A program made the translations under genes and the position numbers. Below are positions 14,501 through 25,100 of a DNA stretch of 64,000 bases, piece after piece. The DNA lies in NCBI RefSeq assembly GCF_000699445.3, contig NC_067199.1:29224402-29288401 (forward strand), in the 5' to 3' direction. The stretch's first letter is position 1. Every line of letters starts with the position of its first letter. The stretch is from Schistosoma haematobium (Eukaryota > Platyhelminthes > Trematoda > Strigeidida > Schistosomatidae). The notes under the pieces are model-generated. The model was given only the letters and a program-made list of their open reading frames with translations. It was not told the DNA's origin and searched no databases.

Positions 14501-17500
14501 AGGAATAAATATTTGAAGTGAATTAATATAAAAATAGACTATTTGACGTCAATTATTGCGGAGGCTAAGGTTTTAGTTTCAAGACATTTCAAAAGTCATA
14601 TATGTGAAAAGTTTCACCGATTCGCTCTGGGAGGGAAAAGGAGGGACAATTTGGTAAGTTGTAGTCGTTAGCTAATTAATTATTCAAACGTCGCAAACAA
14701 CCGGCCACTTTTATCCACTTCAGGAGTGGCGTAGATGTTGCCCAGGATAACTACTGCAGACTTAAATGAAATGCAGTATAGAGACTGATTAATGAAGCAA
14801 GTAGAGCTCAGAGTGGTACGAAACTATTTAAATAAAAGATCGAATAGAAATGCTTCCAAGTAGCTTAGAGTTTCCTGAAAATTGAGGCCGAAAAATGGCT
14901 AAGAAAAAATTGAGAGAATGCAACAGAACTTAATCCTTTCATACTATTTGGGACCAAATTAAGTATGTTTGTCGCAGCGAAACTACTTGCTAGAGCACAA
15001 ATTTCAAAGATGCACTGCCCTTGAACAAATCCTTGAGGTGACCAATCAGTTTCGAGCTAGAAGTGTGTCGCTTAATAACAATAAACAAGTACGAGTTAAA
15101 TCGGTAATATTATTGAAGTAATTGATATCTTGTTTTTAAATTCTTCATATGTGAAAAAGTTGTTTGATAGGTCCCATCAGTTGATGAGCAATCATTTTCA
15201 GCCAAGGCATCTCACCAACAAGAGGTGCTGGGATTTCAAACTGTTGAGTGTGTCAGCTTTACAGGACTATCTACAACAGGTGGATCGGGATGATCACCCT
15301 CAACTTGATGTGGGTGCTCATGAGGACTTCTTACTGCACACGCTCTTATATGCTACAAATCAGTCTGTTCTTCAAATGGTCCTAGAAATCTAAAAGCAAC
15401 CTACAGTCATCAAGAGCCTCACTCTTCGTTTGCTAAGCCGCAAAAGGCATTGTTGGGCGAAATAAAGACAAACTGATAACAACGGCGCGTACAGGCAGTA
15501 CAAACGTATAAGGAACATATGCACAAAGGCAATAAGAAAAGGCAGGCTTCAGTACCAGATAAAGCTCATCGATAAGTTTGTTTCCAATCCGAAAGGCCTA
15601 TTCGTTATGCAGCCTCTCTTCGATAAGACAAACCTGGAGTTTCCCAACTGCTAAGTCCTAATGGTCCGACTAATAACGACTGTGACGCTGTTGACCTTCT
15701 GACTGAATAATACTCTCAGACATTTCAGCCGACCCACATTAACTATATTGATCAAGGCTTCATCTTCAACTGCACAGGACATTCCAAAGTGAACCTGAGC
15801 GCTGACTTGGTTTACTGGAAACTGCAGCACCTAGGAAAAGACATCTCTCCTGGCCTATATATGGTCCATTCTGCTATACTGAGGGAAGCAGCCTCAATCC
15901 TGGCAACGCCGCTCAGTATGAAGTTCTCACACTCACTAAGCCGAGGCAAACTACCGGAAGATTGGAAGTTAGCTCACATCTCACCAATTTTCAAAGGAGG
16001 CCGACGCAGAGAACATTCAAGCTACCAACCAGTCGTCCCTCTCTCCATACCTTCAAAAATTATGGAGTCCCTGATATGCGATGGTATGCACGACTATTTA
16101 TTATCTTTAAACTTCTTTTCACCCCAGAAGCATGGTTTCAAGAAGGGTCATTCTTGTATAACCAACCTGCGGCGGCCAGATGGATAGCCATTCTTGGCCC
16201 CGAGGGGAAGGTTGACGTCATTTACATTGGCTTCTCAAAAGCTTTCGATAAGGTCAACTATACATGTCTTATCAATAAGTTCAAACGATTAGGTGTCAAA
16301 TCACCTCTAATTGACTGGTTCACTTCATATCTAAAAAATCGACATTTTAAGGTCATGGTTAACTTCATTTTTTCTCAGGCTATGGAATATCCTAGTGGAG
16401 TCCTCCAGGGTTCAGCACTAGGACCTCTTCTTTTCCTGATTTATATAAACGATCTTCCATAACAGGTATCGTCTGAATTATTACATTTGCTGATGGTTTG
16501 AAACTTTGGAGAGAGATACGCAACCGAGAGGATATACTGCCACTTTGGGAGGATCTGACTCGACTTCATGATTAGGCGAATGATATCGGACTTGCCTTTG
16601 ACACTTCAAAGTTTAAAGTAGTCCATCTGCGACATGTCGCAGACTACAGCTACAACTAAGACGATTGCCCTTCTAGAAGTATTCCGAGTTTAAAAAGACT
16701 TAGGAGTGATGGTGCCCTAAGATTTGAAGTCTTACGCTAACCCTGACGAAAATGCCTTTCGAGCAAGCCATGAAGCGGTAGCATTGACGCATTTTGTCCA
16801 GTTAGATGGAAGAACTTTTCACATAATCTTCAGTAGTTTCATTCGTCCTCATTTAGAGTACGGAAACATAGTAATTCCTCCCTCACCCCAAATGGATCAG
16901 GACACTTTGGAACGTATTCAACGTCAAGTCACGAAATCAGTCCGAGGACTCAAATTCAAGACTTATGAAGAGCGCCTCCGATCACTAAACCTTTACCTAT
17001 TGGAGTATGGGCGTCTTGGAGGCGACCTACAGTATCCTAAACGCTTCTGGAAATCCCCTTAAACACCTACTTAAGTTTAGCTCCAACACAAAACTAAGGG
17101 ATATTACCCAGAAACTAGAGACACAGTACAACAGAACGGACTGTAGACACAACTTCTACTCCTTAAGAGTTGTCAAATGTTGGAATTTGCTGTCGTCTGG
17201 GATAGTCCAAGCGACTTCTCAGGAGTCCTTCAAGAGGCAACTTGACCTATTCTTAAGGACTGAGGATAGTAACTTACTATGATTTACCAATTTCTTTTTC
17301 CTCTATTATCGTTAATATACCTAGAATCCACTGCTACTAAATACGGAAGCCCGTTAAGTGAAAGCTTCTTCTATTATGTCCACAACCATTTGAACCATTT
17401 TGAACTATTTGAAAATATTCGTGACAAGCCAGTCTAAACAAATTTATTTCCTTGAGCTTGGTTTGTGATTTAGAAGGACAGTCCCAGATCTCTGGTATTT

Positions 17501-17940
17501 CTCTGTTAGGCAAGTTCAACCAGCTAGCCTTGATTTTCTTCTCTGATCTAACAGTTATCCTGGGTTTTATGCAATGTGAAGTCAGGTAGACGTCCTAGTC
17601 CCATAGCAACGGGTTCATTGGAAACGGGAGCAGTCACATCACCGCAATGTCATCTGAATGCTTGTCTAAAAGATTATAAAATTATACCAAGAAGAGCGGA
17701 TAGAAGTAAAAAAAGAGGAACTAAACTGATCTGTCAAAAGCAGATATAAATAAACAAATGAATAGAACTAATTCTAAGTAAAGTGTAACAAAATATGATA
17801 GCGATAAGGAAATGGGAGAAAGTCGAAGCTTGCCAACTTCTTTGCTCGTTGTTACCTTTAAATATCCAAGGAAAAAGCGACCATTGTCTTCTAAATTCGG
17901 AACACCTTTCTGTATGATTCATGACATGGATTCCTGTAAC
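5348..17940 (-). CDS. Unrecognised multi-exon gene, C-terminal ~175 residues
   Basis: Seen: five - strand exons join in one frame with GT/AG sites: 17856-17940, 12640-12695, 12227-12339, 11203-11314, 5348-5509. The junction phases (1, 0, 2, 0) all agree and the last exon ends in TAA. The 175 encoded residues are Leu-rich and look helical ([60 protein letters not shown]). Codon use is AT-rich like WDR11. LINE and SINE insertions lie only in its introns, including a 3-kb RTE. I do not recognise the family; a HEAT/armadillo-like helical protein is only a guess. Upstream exons are incomplete; a possible first exon is at 21392-21553. Confidence that it is a real gene is moderate, because each exon is short but coherence of all phases and sites by chance is unlikely. 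Confidence 0.6.
5640..5950 (-). repeat. Decayed hammerhead SINE (family B) with leader
   Basis: On the - strand: leader (CACTAGTAACTAGTTTC..., TTGAAGTTAAACATG), box A-like GGTCTAAAGGTTAA, and hammerhead remnants (CTGAGTAAACCCATACTAGG). The core is mutated and the GAAA region lost. Confidence 0.55.
6050..6255 (+). repeat. LINE 3'-UTR fragment (family Y)
   Basis: Contains the shared 3' sequence CTAGTGTGGTATGGCAACTTG and TACTGACTGACTG, seen also at 31400-31475, near 24200, and inverted at 7410-7480. Confidence 0.45.
7395..7850 (-). pseudogene. LINE (family Y) RT C-terminus and 3' UTR
   Basis: On the - strand the C-terminal signature [19 protein letters not shown] and [20 protein letters not shown] is followed by the family Y 3' UTR. 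It is 5'-truncated and frameshifted near 7640. The motif is typical of RTE-like LINE C-termini in flukes. Confidence 0.6.
8073..11106 (+). mobile_element. RTE-clade non-LTR retrotransposon, near full length, inactivated
   Basis: Order: structured 5' region (8075-8200); AP-endonuclease domain in two frames (GISETHW near 8417, LMGNLNAKV near 8718, [18 protein letters not shown] near 9012); linker; reverse transcriptase ([19 protein letters not shown] near 9950, [15 protein letters not shown] near 10060, FADHLALL near 10316); C-terminal domain ([20 protein letters not shown]); 3' end ACAGGCGTAAGTAAGTAAAT. It is about 3.0 kb, the usual length for RTE. Faults: several frameshifts, endonuclease D to N (GDLN to GNLN), RT FADD to FADH. 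Flanks TACACACACAATGTA and AACACACACTGTTACA may be a degraded target duplication. Related to schistosome SR2/Perere-3-type elements. It lies in an intron of the - strand gene. Confidence 0.85.
11203..11314 (-). CDS. - strand gene, exon ([14 protein letters not shown]...)
   Basis: 112 nt; acceptor TCGTTTAG, donor GTACAT, phase 2 to 0. Encodes [20 protein letters not shown] and [13 protein letters not shown]. An RTE element is inserted just downstream, in the next intron. Confidence 0.62.
12227..12339 (-). CDS. - strand gene, exon ([14 protein letters not shown]...)
   Basis: 113 nt; acceptor AAGTCAG, donor GTAATT, phase 0 to 2. Encodes [20 protein letters not shown] then [17 protein letters not shown], with amphipathic-helix character. 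Confidence 0.65.
12640..12695 (-). CDS. - strand gene, exon ([14 protein letters not shown]...)
   Basis: 56 nt with a very good polypyrimidine acceptor (CTGTTTTTTCTAG) and a GTAAGC donor. Encodes [18 protein letters not shown] and ends in phase 0. Confidence 0.62.
13560..14120 (+). pseudogene. Heavily decayed CR1-like LINE fragment
   Basis: Reads [18 protein letters not shown] (compare the RT motif GSVLGPLLF...NDLP), and further on [20 protein letters not shown], a segment that follows the RT domain in CR1-like elements. Stops and frameshifts throughout. The 111-codon frame on the opposite strand is its shadow. Confidence 0.45.
15120..17285 (+). pseudogene. CR1-like LINE, 5'-truncated, RT domain
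   Basis: Contains [77 protein letters not shown], then [10 protein letters not shown] and the C-terminal [20 protein letters not shown]. The RT catalytic box reads FADG instead of F/YADD, and frames change at about 16190, 16470 and 17050. Resembles schistosome CR1/SR1-type elements. Confidence 0.75.
17290..17855. other. No gene seen
   Basis: AT-rich sequence between the LINE and the - strand exon. It includes the intron 3' of exon 17856-17940. Nothing recognised. Confidence 0.3.
17856..17940 (-). CDS. - strand gene, exon ([13 protein letters not shown]...)
   Basis: 85 nt; acceptor CCACAG, donor GTAACA, phase 0 to 1. Contains [12 protein letters not shown]. The 1-nt overhang joins the AT start of 12640-12695 to give Asp. 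Confidence 0.5.
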
Positions 17941-17979
17941 CTGTGGTTTTAGACTGTATACCTTCAGATAAAGCAAACA

Positions 17980-19740
17980 CGGTGTAGTGTGGCGTTGAGT
18001 CGCTGTTGACTATGATCACCACTACAGGAGGACTATGTAACAGTTAACCGATAAGATCCCTCGTAGGCCAAATATCAGAAGGCAGTTGATGGCTGTAGTC
18101 GAAATGTATTTGCTGGCGATCTCGTGGTATCGAAAGATTACCGAGATCGTGCCAGGTTACAATTGTGATTACTGAGCGTAACCGAATTCGTGCGAGGTTA
18201 CAATCAACGGAAGAATGTATGTATTCAGTACAACTAAACAAACAAGTACAGTAAAACAATCACTGGTACAATTGGCTATAATAACAATTGTTTCCATTAC
18301 ACCAATCACGTTCTCTTGATAAAAGTAGATCACTATAAGGGCATGCATTTACGACTTCTTTTAGGAATTTAATAAAGTGGATGACAAACTACAATTGCTG
18401 AGGTTCATAACAGAGGAACAAACGTCTCTTGTTCAGTCTCCGGATACTTAACCTTCGTTATGAGTAATACTGAGGAACAAAAGGGAACAAGTTTAGGGTG
18501 TTTACAATCCTCTCCATCTTTAAAGGTCACTCTCACTGTTCAGCATCGGATAATATCTAGTACGGAGTTACTCGAAGTTTGAAAATCGATGGAAGTGTAT
18601 ATAGGTACATATGAACGTTTTACAAGTGGATTTCTGCAAGCTGTAGAATCTATTTCTTAGTCGCACTGATGGACCTCCACTAGGTAGTACGAAATGACGG
18701 TCGATATTTACTTTAATGGTGTTCATATGAAAGAAAAATGGGGTAGGCTCCCATAAGACGGAAATGTAAAGTGTTGTACTAAATAGAATTATCTTGAGCT
18801 CTATTGTTCTTACATTACATCAACGAGTTTTCGGAACTATTTTTATAGCCAATTTGGGAAAAGTACGAAGGTCTTAGAGTAATACGTAGTGACAGTGAAG
18901 GAATTGACGTTCAAAATGGTTTAGAAAATTTGGTTAGGTGGCCCGAACTTTGGCCTTTATTAGGTCGACACCATCATAGGCTTGATAACACGGACTGGAC
19001 ACAACAATATCCATCAGTAGACCGTTAATGAGACACCATGGGAACAAGTTCTAGAATAAAACGATTGAGTGGTTGCGATGCATGACCTAGAAATGATTTG
19101 AACTCCGGAAGGAATTCAAAACACTGGATAAATGGGTGGTGAACGGCGATCTACAACTTGACTTATACTCATACATTCTCCAGACTGAAGTAGTCATACC
19201 CGATGCGTATATTGAAATGCACTCACTGTAATTATCGTCATATTCCACCGGCCTATTTCTTCTCAACTTGCTTTTTGTAATCCCCGTTAATTTCACGCTC
19301 TTATTCATTCATATTGTCCAAGTACTTAATTAATTCACTTCACACAACCTTTATCTTCTCTTCGTTCTTCTGAATTCGAAATCTGTAATTTTCATATAGC
19401 AGACAATCGATATGATAACTACTGGGTCCTGAAAACGTACTGACCTGAGTGCACTTTAAGTAACACATATGTAGCTATCAAATACATTGGCAGTCGTGTT
19501 CTCGTGCGGCTAGATTAATTCTGAATAGACCCCATAAAAGCCCCGGAATCAAGTCAATAAAACAAGAAGTGAGGGTAGAGAAATCATTTGGTCTTTACAA
19601 ACAAAGTTCCAACATTCAGTGTAAAATAATAAGAAAGATAATGCCAACATAAAATTAGGAAGTAAATGAATACTTGAGCTAAAGTTTTGACTAAATCTTG
19701 ATCAACAACTATATACCCGTAAAGTGAAGATCCTAGATTA
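17980..19740. other. No gene recognised; probable old repeats
   Basis: Mixed-composition DNA with short broken frames on both strands (for example 18044-18259 and 19087-19308, - strand), none with recognisable domains or good splice sites. Confidence 0.3.
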
Positions 19741-19899
19741 AGCGAGGCACAAAATTCTTGCTACAGGCCAAACAGAGGGCATGGCTCATGCGAAATAACT
19801 CCCTAAAGAATTCTGACCGTAGCTTTTACTTGTCACTGAATAGTGGATCCAAATTCAAATTCTGTAGTGATGGATAGGAGCCAGCATCCGATCAACTCA

Positions 19900-21180
19900 A
19901 AGCATGGGAAATCTGGACGACCTGCTGGAACCATCTGATACTGTTTCATGTAATATTCTCTGATTTCCCAAAAGCCTTTGGCTCAGTACCTCATGTATAT
20001 CTCATGGTGAAGGTTGGAAAGATGACTTTCGTGGCTCCTAGACTATTTAGAAAACAAGATGCTTCGTACCAAGGTAAATAGAGCACACAAAAGTTGAGGG
20101 GTCTCAACTTCACAGGGAACAATCTTAGATCCATTCATGTTTTTGGTCTTCGTTAGAGATCTGTTAGATAAAATTAGCTCGGCGGCACTGATCTATGCAG
20201 ATGACGCAAAGATTTGTAGGTACTCAAAGAGTGACAGTTATTCATTTGAACTTCGAAAGAACCTTATAACAGTCAACGGACACGCAGTAGACAGTGAGTT
20301 AAAATTAACCAATCAAAATATGTCAAGAACACTCTGTCTCATTTGATACAAAGCACCTATACTCTCTATGGAAATCCGCTCCCAATCGTCTTCGTGATCT
20401 CGGGCATGTAACATCGGATGGCTTAGGTACTAGGTCAAAATATATGGGAGATGCAGCCAACGCAAACACAACTCTCCACCTTGTGCGTAGACAATTGAGC
20501 ACAACCACTCAGAAAATATTCCTGACACTAGTCAGAACGCACGCACGGACCCATCCCAAGGTTCGCAGTGTCTTTGCGTCCCCTCTGCCTAGAAGAGATA
20601 TAGATCTCTTGGATCGAGGACAAAGACAAGTAACTAAGTTGGCGATGTGTTTAAAATGTTAATCTTACGAGGACAGACCTCAAAACCTGAGATTATTCTT
20701 GTTGAGCTGCAGGGGAATATGAGATGACCAGATAATAACCTACATTACAGTAAGTATGCTAGGCCACCCCGTCACGAAGATATTGCCAGAACATCGTCAT
20801 CACGCCGATGAAGACAGCCCTCGAAAGATTGCATGTCAAGGAGCAAACGACCAGGTTCGTTTTCACGTTTCCTGACTAAGAGTTGCCCCCATTTCAGAGT
20901 ATTTTACCCAACAGAAGTGACCATAGCTTCATCAGTGGATAGCCCTAAGAGGGGATTTGAAAAACACGTTCTCACTCATGATTTGCCATCTCCCCCGCAG
21001 ACCGGCTATGTCCAATGCATGTCTCATAAATTACCACAGCAATCATTACCGCACATCAGTAAATACTTCATACATCTCTTATTATAACATGCATCTTCAC
21101 TTCCATTTTATGAATTCCATCCCCTCTCACATTACCAGCTAGTTAACCCATTTATTACTTTTGGAAACATTCTCTCCTCT
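19900..21180 (+). pseudogene. CR1-like LINE, decayed, RT box YADD kept
   Basis: Reads FSKAFGSV (motif FSKAFD) near 19965, PFMFLVFVRDLLDK and ALIYADDAKICR near 20190, then the C-terminal PTEVTIASSVDSPKRGFEKH near 20910. Several stops and frameshifts. A different subfamily from 15120-17285. Confidence 0.65.
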
Positions 21181-21391
21181 TAGCACGTGAGTCATCGCTT
21201 TATTGTTTTTACAACCAACCAACCACCTTCCTGGTAACGTGATGACAACTAATATCCAGAATTCCTACTCTCCTGAGACAAATGCACTCACTCAAACGGT
21301 AGGATATACAAACGCACAAATAATTAACAAACTGGTTGAAATTAGTGCAATTGAGTGGCTAGACTGCAACCCCTTGGACATTGCCATAAAC

Positions 21392-21553
21392 CTGAATCCA
21401 TACTGAAGCAACGGGAAGCGAGTGTAAAGAGATTACTTGGTTTATATAACTCCGTGGCAAAGATATTGGAGTGCTTTTCAGTAAGACATATCTGATCTGG
21501 GAGAAAACAGGCGTTCTGGCATTATCCAGTAAGAACTTTGGTTGTAGCTGCAT
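21392..21553 (-). CDS. Candidate first exon of the - strand gene
   Basis: An open frame of 54 codons from an ATG (21553) ends at a CAG/GTTTAT donor in phase 0, which fits the phase-0 start of 17856-17940. It contains NARTPVFSQIRYVLLKS and SLHSLPVASVWIQ. The frame stays open 15 codons upstream of the ATG, so the start is uncertain. The + strand of the same region also has open frames, so this call is weak. If right, it lies head to head with WDR11. Confidence 0.3.
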
Positions 21554-22139
21554 TGGCGGCTTGGGTACTTTTACGAAGGATTTGCCAGTGCGGTAAGTCT
21601 ACTCGTGCTACTGGCTGCTTGAGGAATACATTTCTTCGTCCAAACTTCGACTTTTCTCTCTAGTTGGCGGGGCTGGGACGCATCGGAATGGCTAACTTAC
21701 TGGTCTTTGGTCACAGAGTCTTTGTTCCGTTCGCATACTAGGTAATCGCTTCAAAAATAGCAAGACAAATACCGAACTGTATAACATAAACCTGAGAAAA
21801 TTCCCTCGAAACAGAGAAATATCACTGGATGTTGGTGGTCGCAACTTTAAAGTCGTACCCGAAGATCCGGATAAAACCGTCATCGTCCCACCAGAAACTA
21901 GATAAGAGACATTCTCAGCGATAGGAGACTATGAGTATGGGTAAACGAGGTATTATCAACATGGTGTTTTATAAAAAGTAGCGTCCTTCAGAGTAAAATG
22001 ATTGGGCCTTTTATCGTTACTAATTGAGACACATTAAGACTAAGGTTAGAGACTCAAGCCTGAAGGTCGTCTCGATAGCGCTTCGCATGAAGTGTTTCGA
22101 AACACTTTGTAATGGTTATTTGATGAATACGTGGGTGTC
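21554..22139. promoter_or_regulatory. Putative divergent promoter region / WDR11 5' UTR
   Basis: A 586-bp stretch between the candidate - strand start and the WDR11 ATG, less AT-rich than its surroundings. A 71-codon + frame without ATG (about 21690-21902, containing NREISLDVGGRNFKVVPEDP) was not recognised and may be UTR or old repeat. No TATA box stands out. Promoter function is inferred only from the head-to-head layout. Confidence 0.3.
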
Positions 22140-22198
22140 ATGAGACCAAGGGTACTATCGGTCGGTGTCAGCACAGAAACCAGTATAGCTGTTGATTA
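22140..22198 (+). CDS. WDR11: WDR11 exon 1 (initiator)
   Basis: Encodes [10 protein letters not shown] and continues to [10 protein letters not shown], ending in phase 2 at a GTAAAA donor. It aligns with the human N-terminal stretch that ends AAVDWGW. The start is set by the in-frame TAA 27 nt upstream. Human WDR11 has about ten more N-terminal residues. The intron that follows is only 45 nt. Confidence 0.82.
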
Positions 22199-25100
22199 GT
22201 AAAATGCTTTTCATCCAGTATTTTAATTTTGCTCACGTTTTAGCGGTTGGAAAGGACTTATTGCTCTTGGAAGTTTCACCAACATACTTATAGTTGACCC
22301 TTGTTTCAGTAAAGTAACAGATTTCAATGATTTTCCTAACCTAATTCCAGTCTTTGCAGTCACTTCAGGGGCACCGCGCTAACATAGTGAATGTTTTATG
22401 GGCTCCTGAAAATTACTATCATGATGATAAAAACCCTTTTCAATTAAAACTTGCCAGTGTTGACGCGTCTGGAGTAATAATTATTTGGGATGCTACTACG
22501 TCCTCTGCGACCTCAGAGTTTCGTGAGCCAGATTCACTCGTTTTGGGTTAGTTTTCGCATTCTGCTTACTAGTTTAGATATATTATGGCTACCAAATCAG
22601 TGGGTTTCACGTGATTTGTTAGCTGTTCTCCACTCTCGTGGTAGATTCATTATCTGGAACACACAAACCCAAACAAGATTGTGGAAGTACTCTTTTGGAG
22701 ACGATGTGGTTTCTTTTTCTTTGGATATATTCTCTAATTCAAAGATGATTTGTAACTGATTTTCCACTTACTTACTTACTTCTTAAGTTTGCTCAAAGGA
22801 ATATTTCATTGTGGAAAATTTCAATGTCACTTCGTGTGCCTTTGGAAAAGGCAGGAAACTAAACATCTCTGAGGCTGGTTTGTTAACACTACATATTAAA
22901 ACTTATAGTTGAAGGTAGTAACAAGTGTTTTGTTAATGAAATAAACTCACATGGGACAACATCAGGAGAAACGCCAGTAAAATTATCGTACAGTGAACAA
23001 AAGGTCAGCCCGGGGAACTCTGGAAGGTATTTAACAAAGTATTTTGGTTTAAAATTAAGTTTTAAGTGGACGACTGTCTAATATCATCAGCTGTCACATA
23101 ATGAGTATTGGTCATATGTGAGAGGATGGATGTGTGCTTGATCATAAGGTCGCGATAAATAGCATTGGAGGCCATCACATACTAGTTTGAGGAAGGCTTT
23201 CTTAAAACTACCCTGAAAAGTGTTCTGTGCCCTGTTGTAGGGGCTGATACTATGTCAAGCCCACGTAGGTTGTTCTAGCCTTCGGATAGATCAATCTATT
23301 CTTCTTAAATCACATTTTGACCTTGTCACTTATTCGATTATTAGTCCTGACTTTTTTGTATGAGCGTATGTGTTTATACTTCTTATCCTACTCATCACGT
23401 GTCTGTAACTTATTTGTGTTCGACTATAAACATCGATTGACGCTTGACTAACTTGAGTTGGCTCACACGCCTCCACCGCGCATCATTTTTGTTTAGCTTT
23501 GTTTATTTGATCGTCTGTCTGGGTCAATGATTGTATGAAATATACGTATACGAAATCCATTCTCGTATTTGGAGTATTTAATTCCGTTTTTCACAAACGC
23601 AATTTAAGTCGATTATTATATATGAGGATTGACGATATGTATAAGTCGTTAACAAACAGCAAACGATCTACTTGGAGTCAAATCTGGGGCCACCAAAACC
23701 ACTACCTTTTAATACAGTCTTATTTGATCTTCTTAAAACGCTTTGTTATTCATCTCAAGGTTTAAAGTACTCATTTACCAGTCAAGCTCTACAACGTGCA
23801 TGACCTGCAAATGTTTATGTAGGAGTGGCAAGGCAATTTATGAGGCTGGTGGTCTGAAAGTGATTAAGAGTAGTCAAACGATAAGCTAACATCTATCCAA
23901 AAAGTCAATGACTACTTATGGGAGTCTTGTTGGAAAGGTCATGTATTTTGGTTGGTGTTAACAAGATAATTGTCGACTATGGTTGAAGACCTTAGATGAC
24001 GGCTCGGAACCTCACGTCTGGGTAAGTGGCTTCGTTCCTCGACTTATTTTTTCCTAGACAACAGTACTATCCCGAAATTTATATTCTCTAATTTCCCTTA
24101 TTTGGCTTTTGTTCGTATTTGGTTTTCTGCTACTTTCTGTATCGTTATTTTAATTCATATCCTTGCTCCTATTTATTCACTGTCTTCGTAAGGTTATAAG
24201 GTACGGCAACTGCAGTTAGTGGATATCTACCTCACGTTGTTAGTCTAGCATTTATTTTAATAAATAAGAAATAGACAATATAATTGTTTCGACTATTGAT
24301 ATTGTTAATTGCTTAGTGTGAAGAATTATTTTTCGTCATGTAACATAAGCAAGTGAGGTTAGCATTCCCTAGTCCACATTTGATGTTTCAACAGAATGGC
24401 TTTGAAGTTGCTGGGTTAATAGATAATGCTTGGCTGTTTATAAGACAAGCAATGACTTTGTTGTTTAAACTGCGGGTAAAAGAATTATTTTTTTCCGATT
24501 GTCTGTGACGTGTATTCACATTTTAATAAGGAATACTGAATTTTATGATATTGCGTGTTCCCGCGGTAAGTTATTGAATGGTTAATGTTAGATACTACTC
24601 ATATCAAATGATTACTAATCTGACTAAATAAATCACATGAAAAGTAGTGTACTCACATGTCATTTTGATTAATTTTGAGGGTTACAGAAATCCTTATCAT
24701 CACTCTGTTTTTCGCCGTGTGTCGTCAGATCTGGAGTTTAAGTACCAAGTACAAGTCATTTAAACACTGCACACATAACAGTAAACTATTTCTACTGATA
24801 TTTTTTTCTATGCACACTTTAATTAAGTTATTTGCTAGATACAGATCCATACATCTGGCTTCAAGCCACATTCCAAATGTGTGCTGGTGATACTTCGTGA
24901 TTCACGAAACAGAAATGAGTAATGCCAGATTCAAACCTGAGACGTATTGGGTGAAAGTTGAATGTATTAATCACTGAATCACTGTTTCATCAAACGAAAC
25001 GAGAGTAATCTAAAAGTTCTAAGTTAATCCTTCTGTCTGAACTTAGTACCGGCTCGAACAGTTTAATTTCATAATATCAGCTCATTTGTCTTTAGATTTT

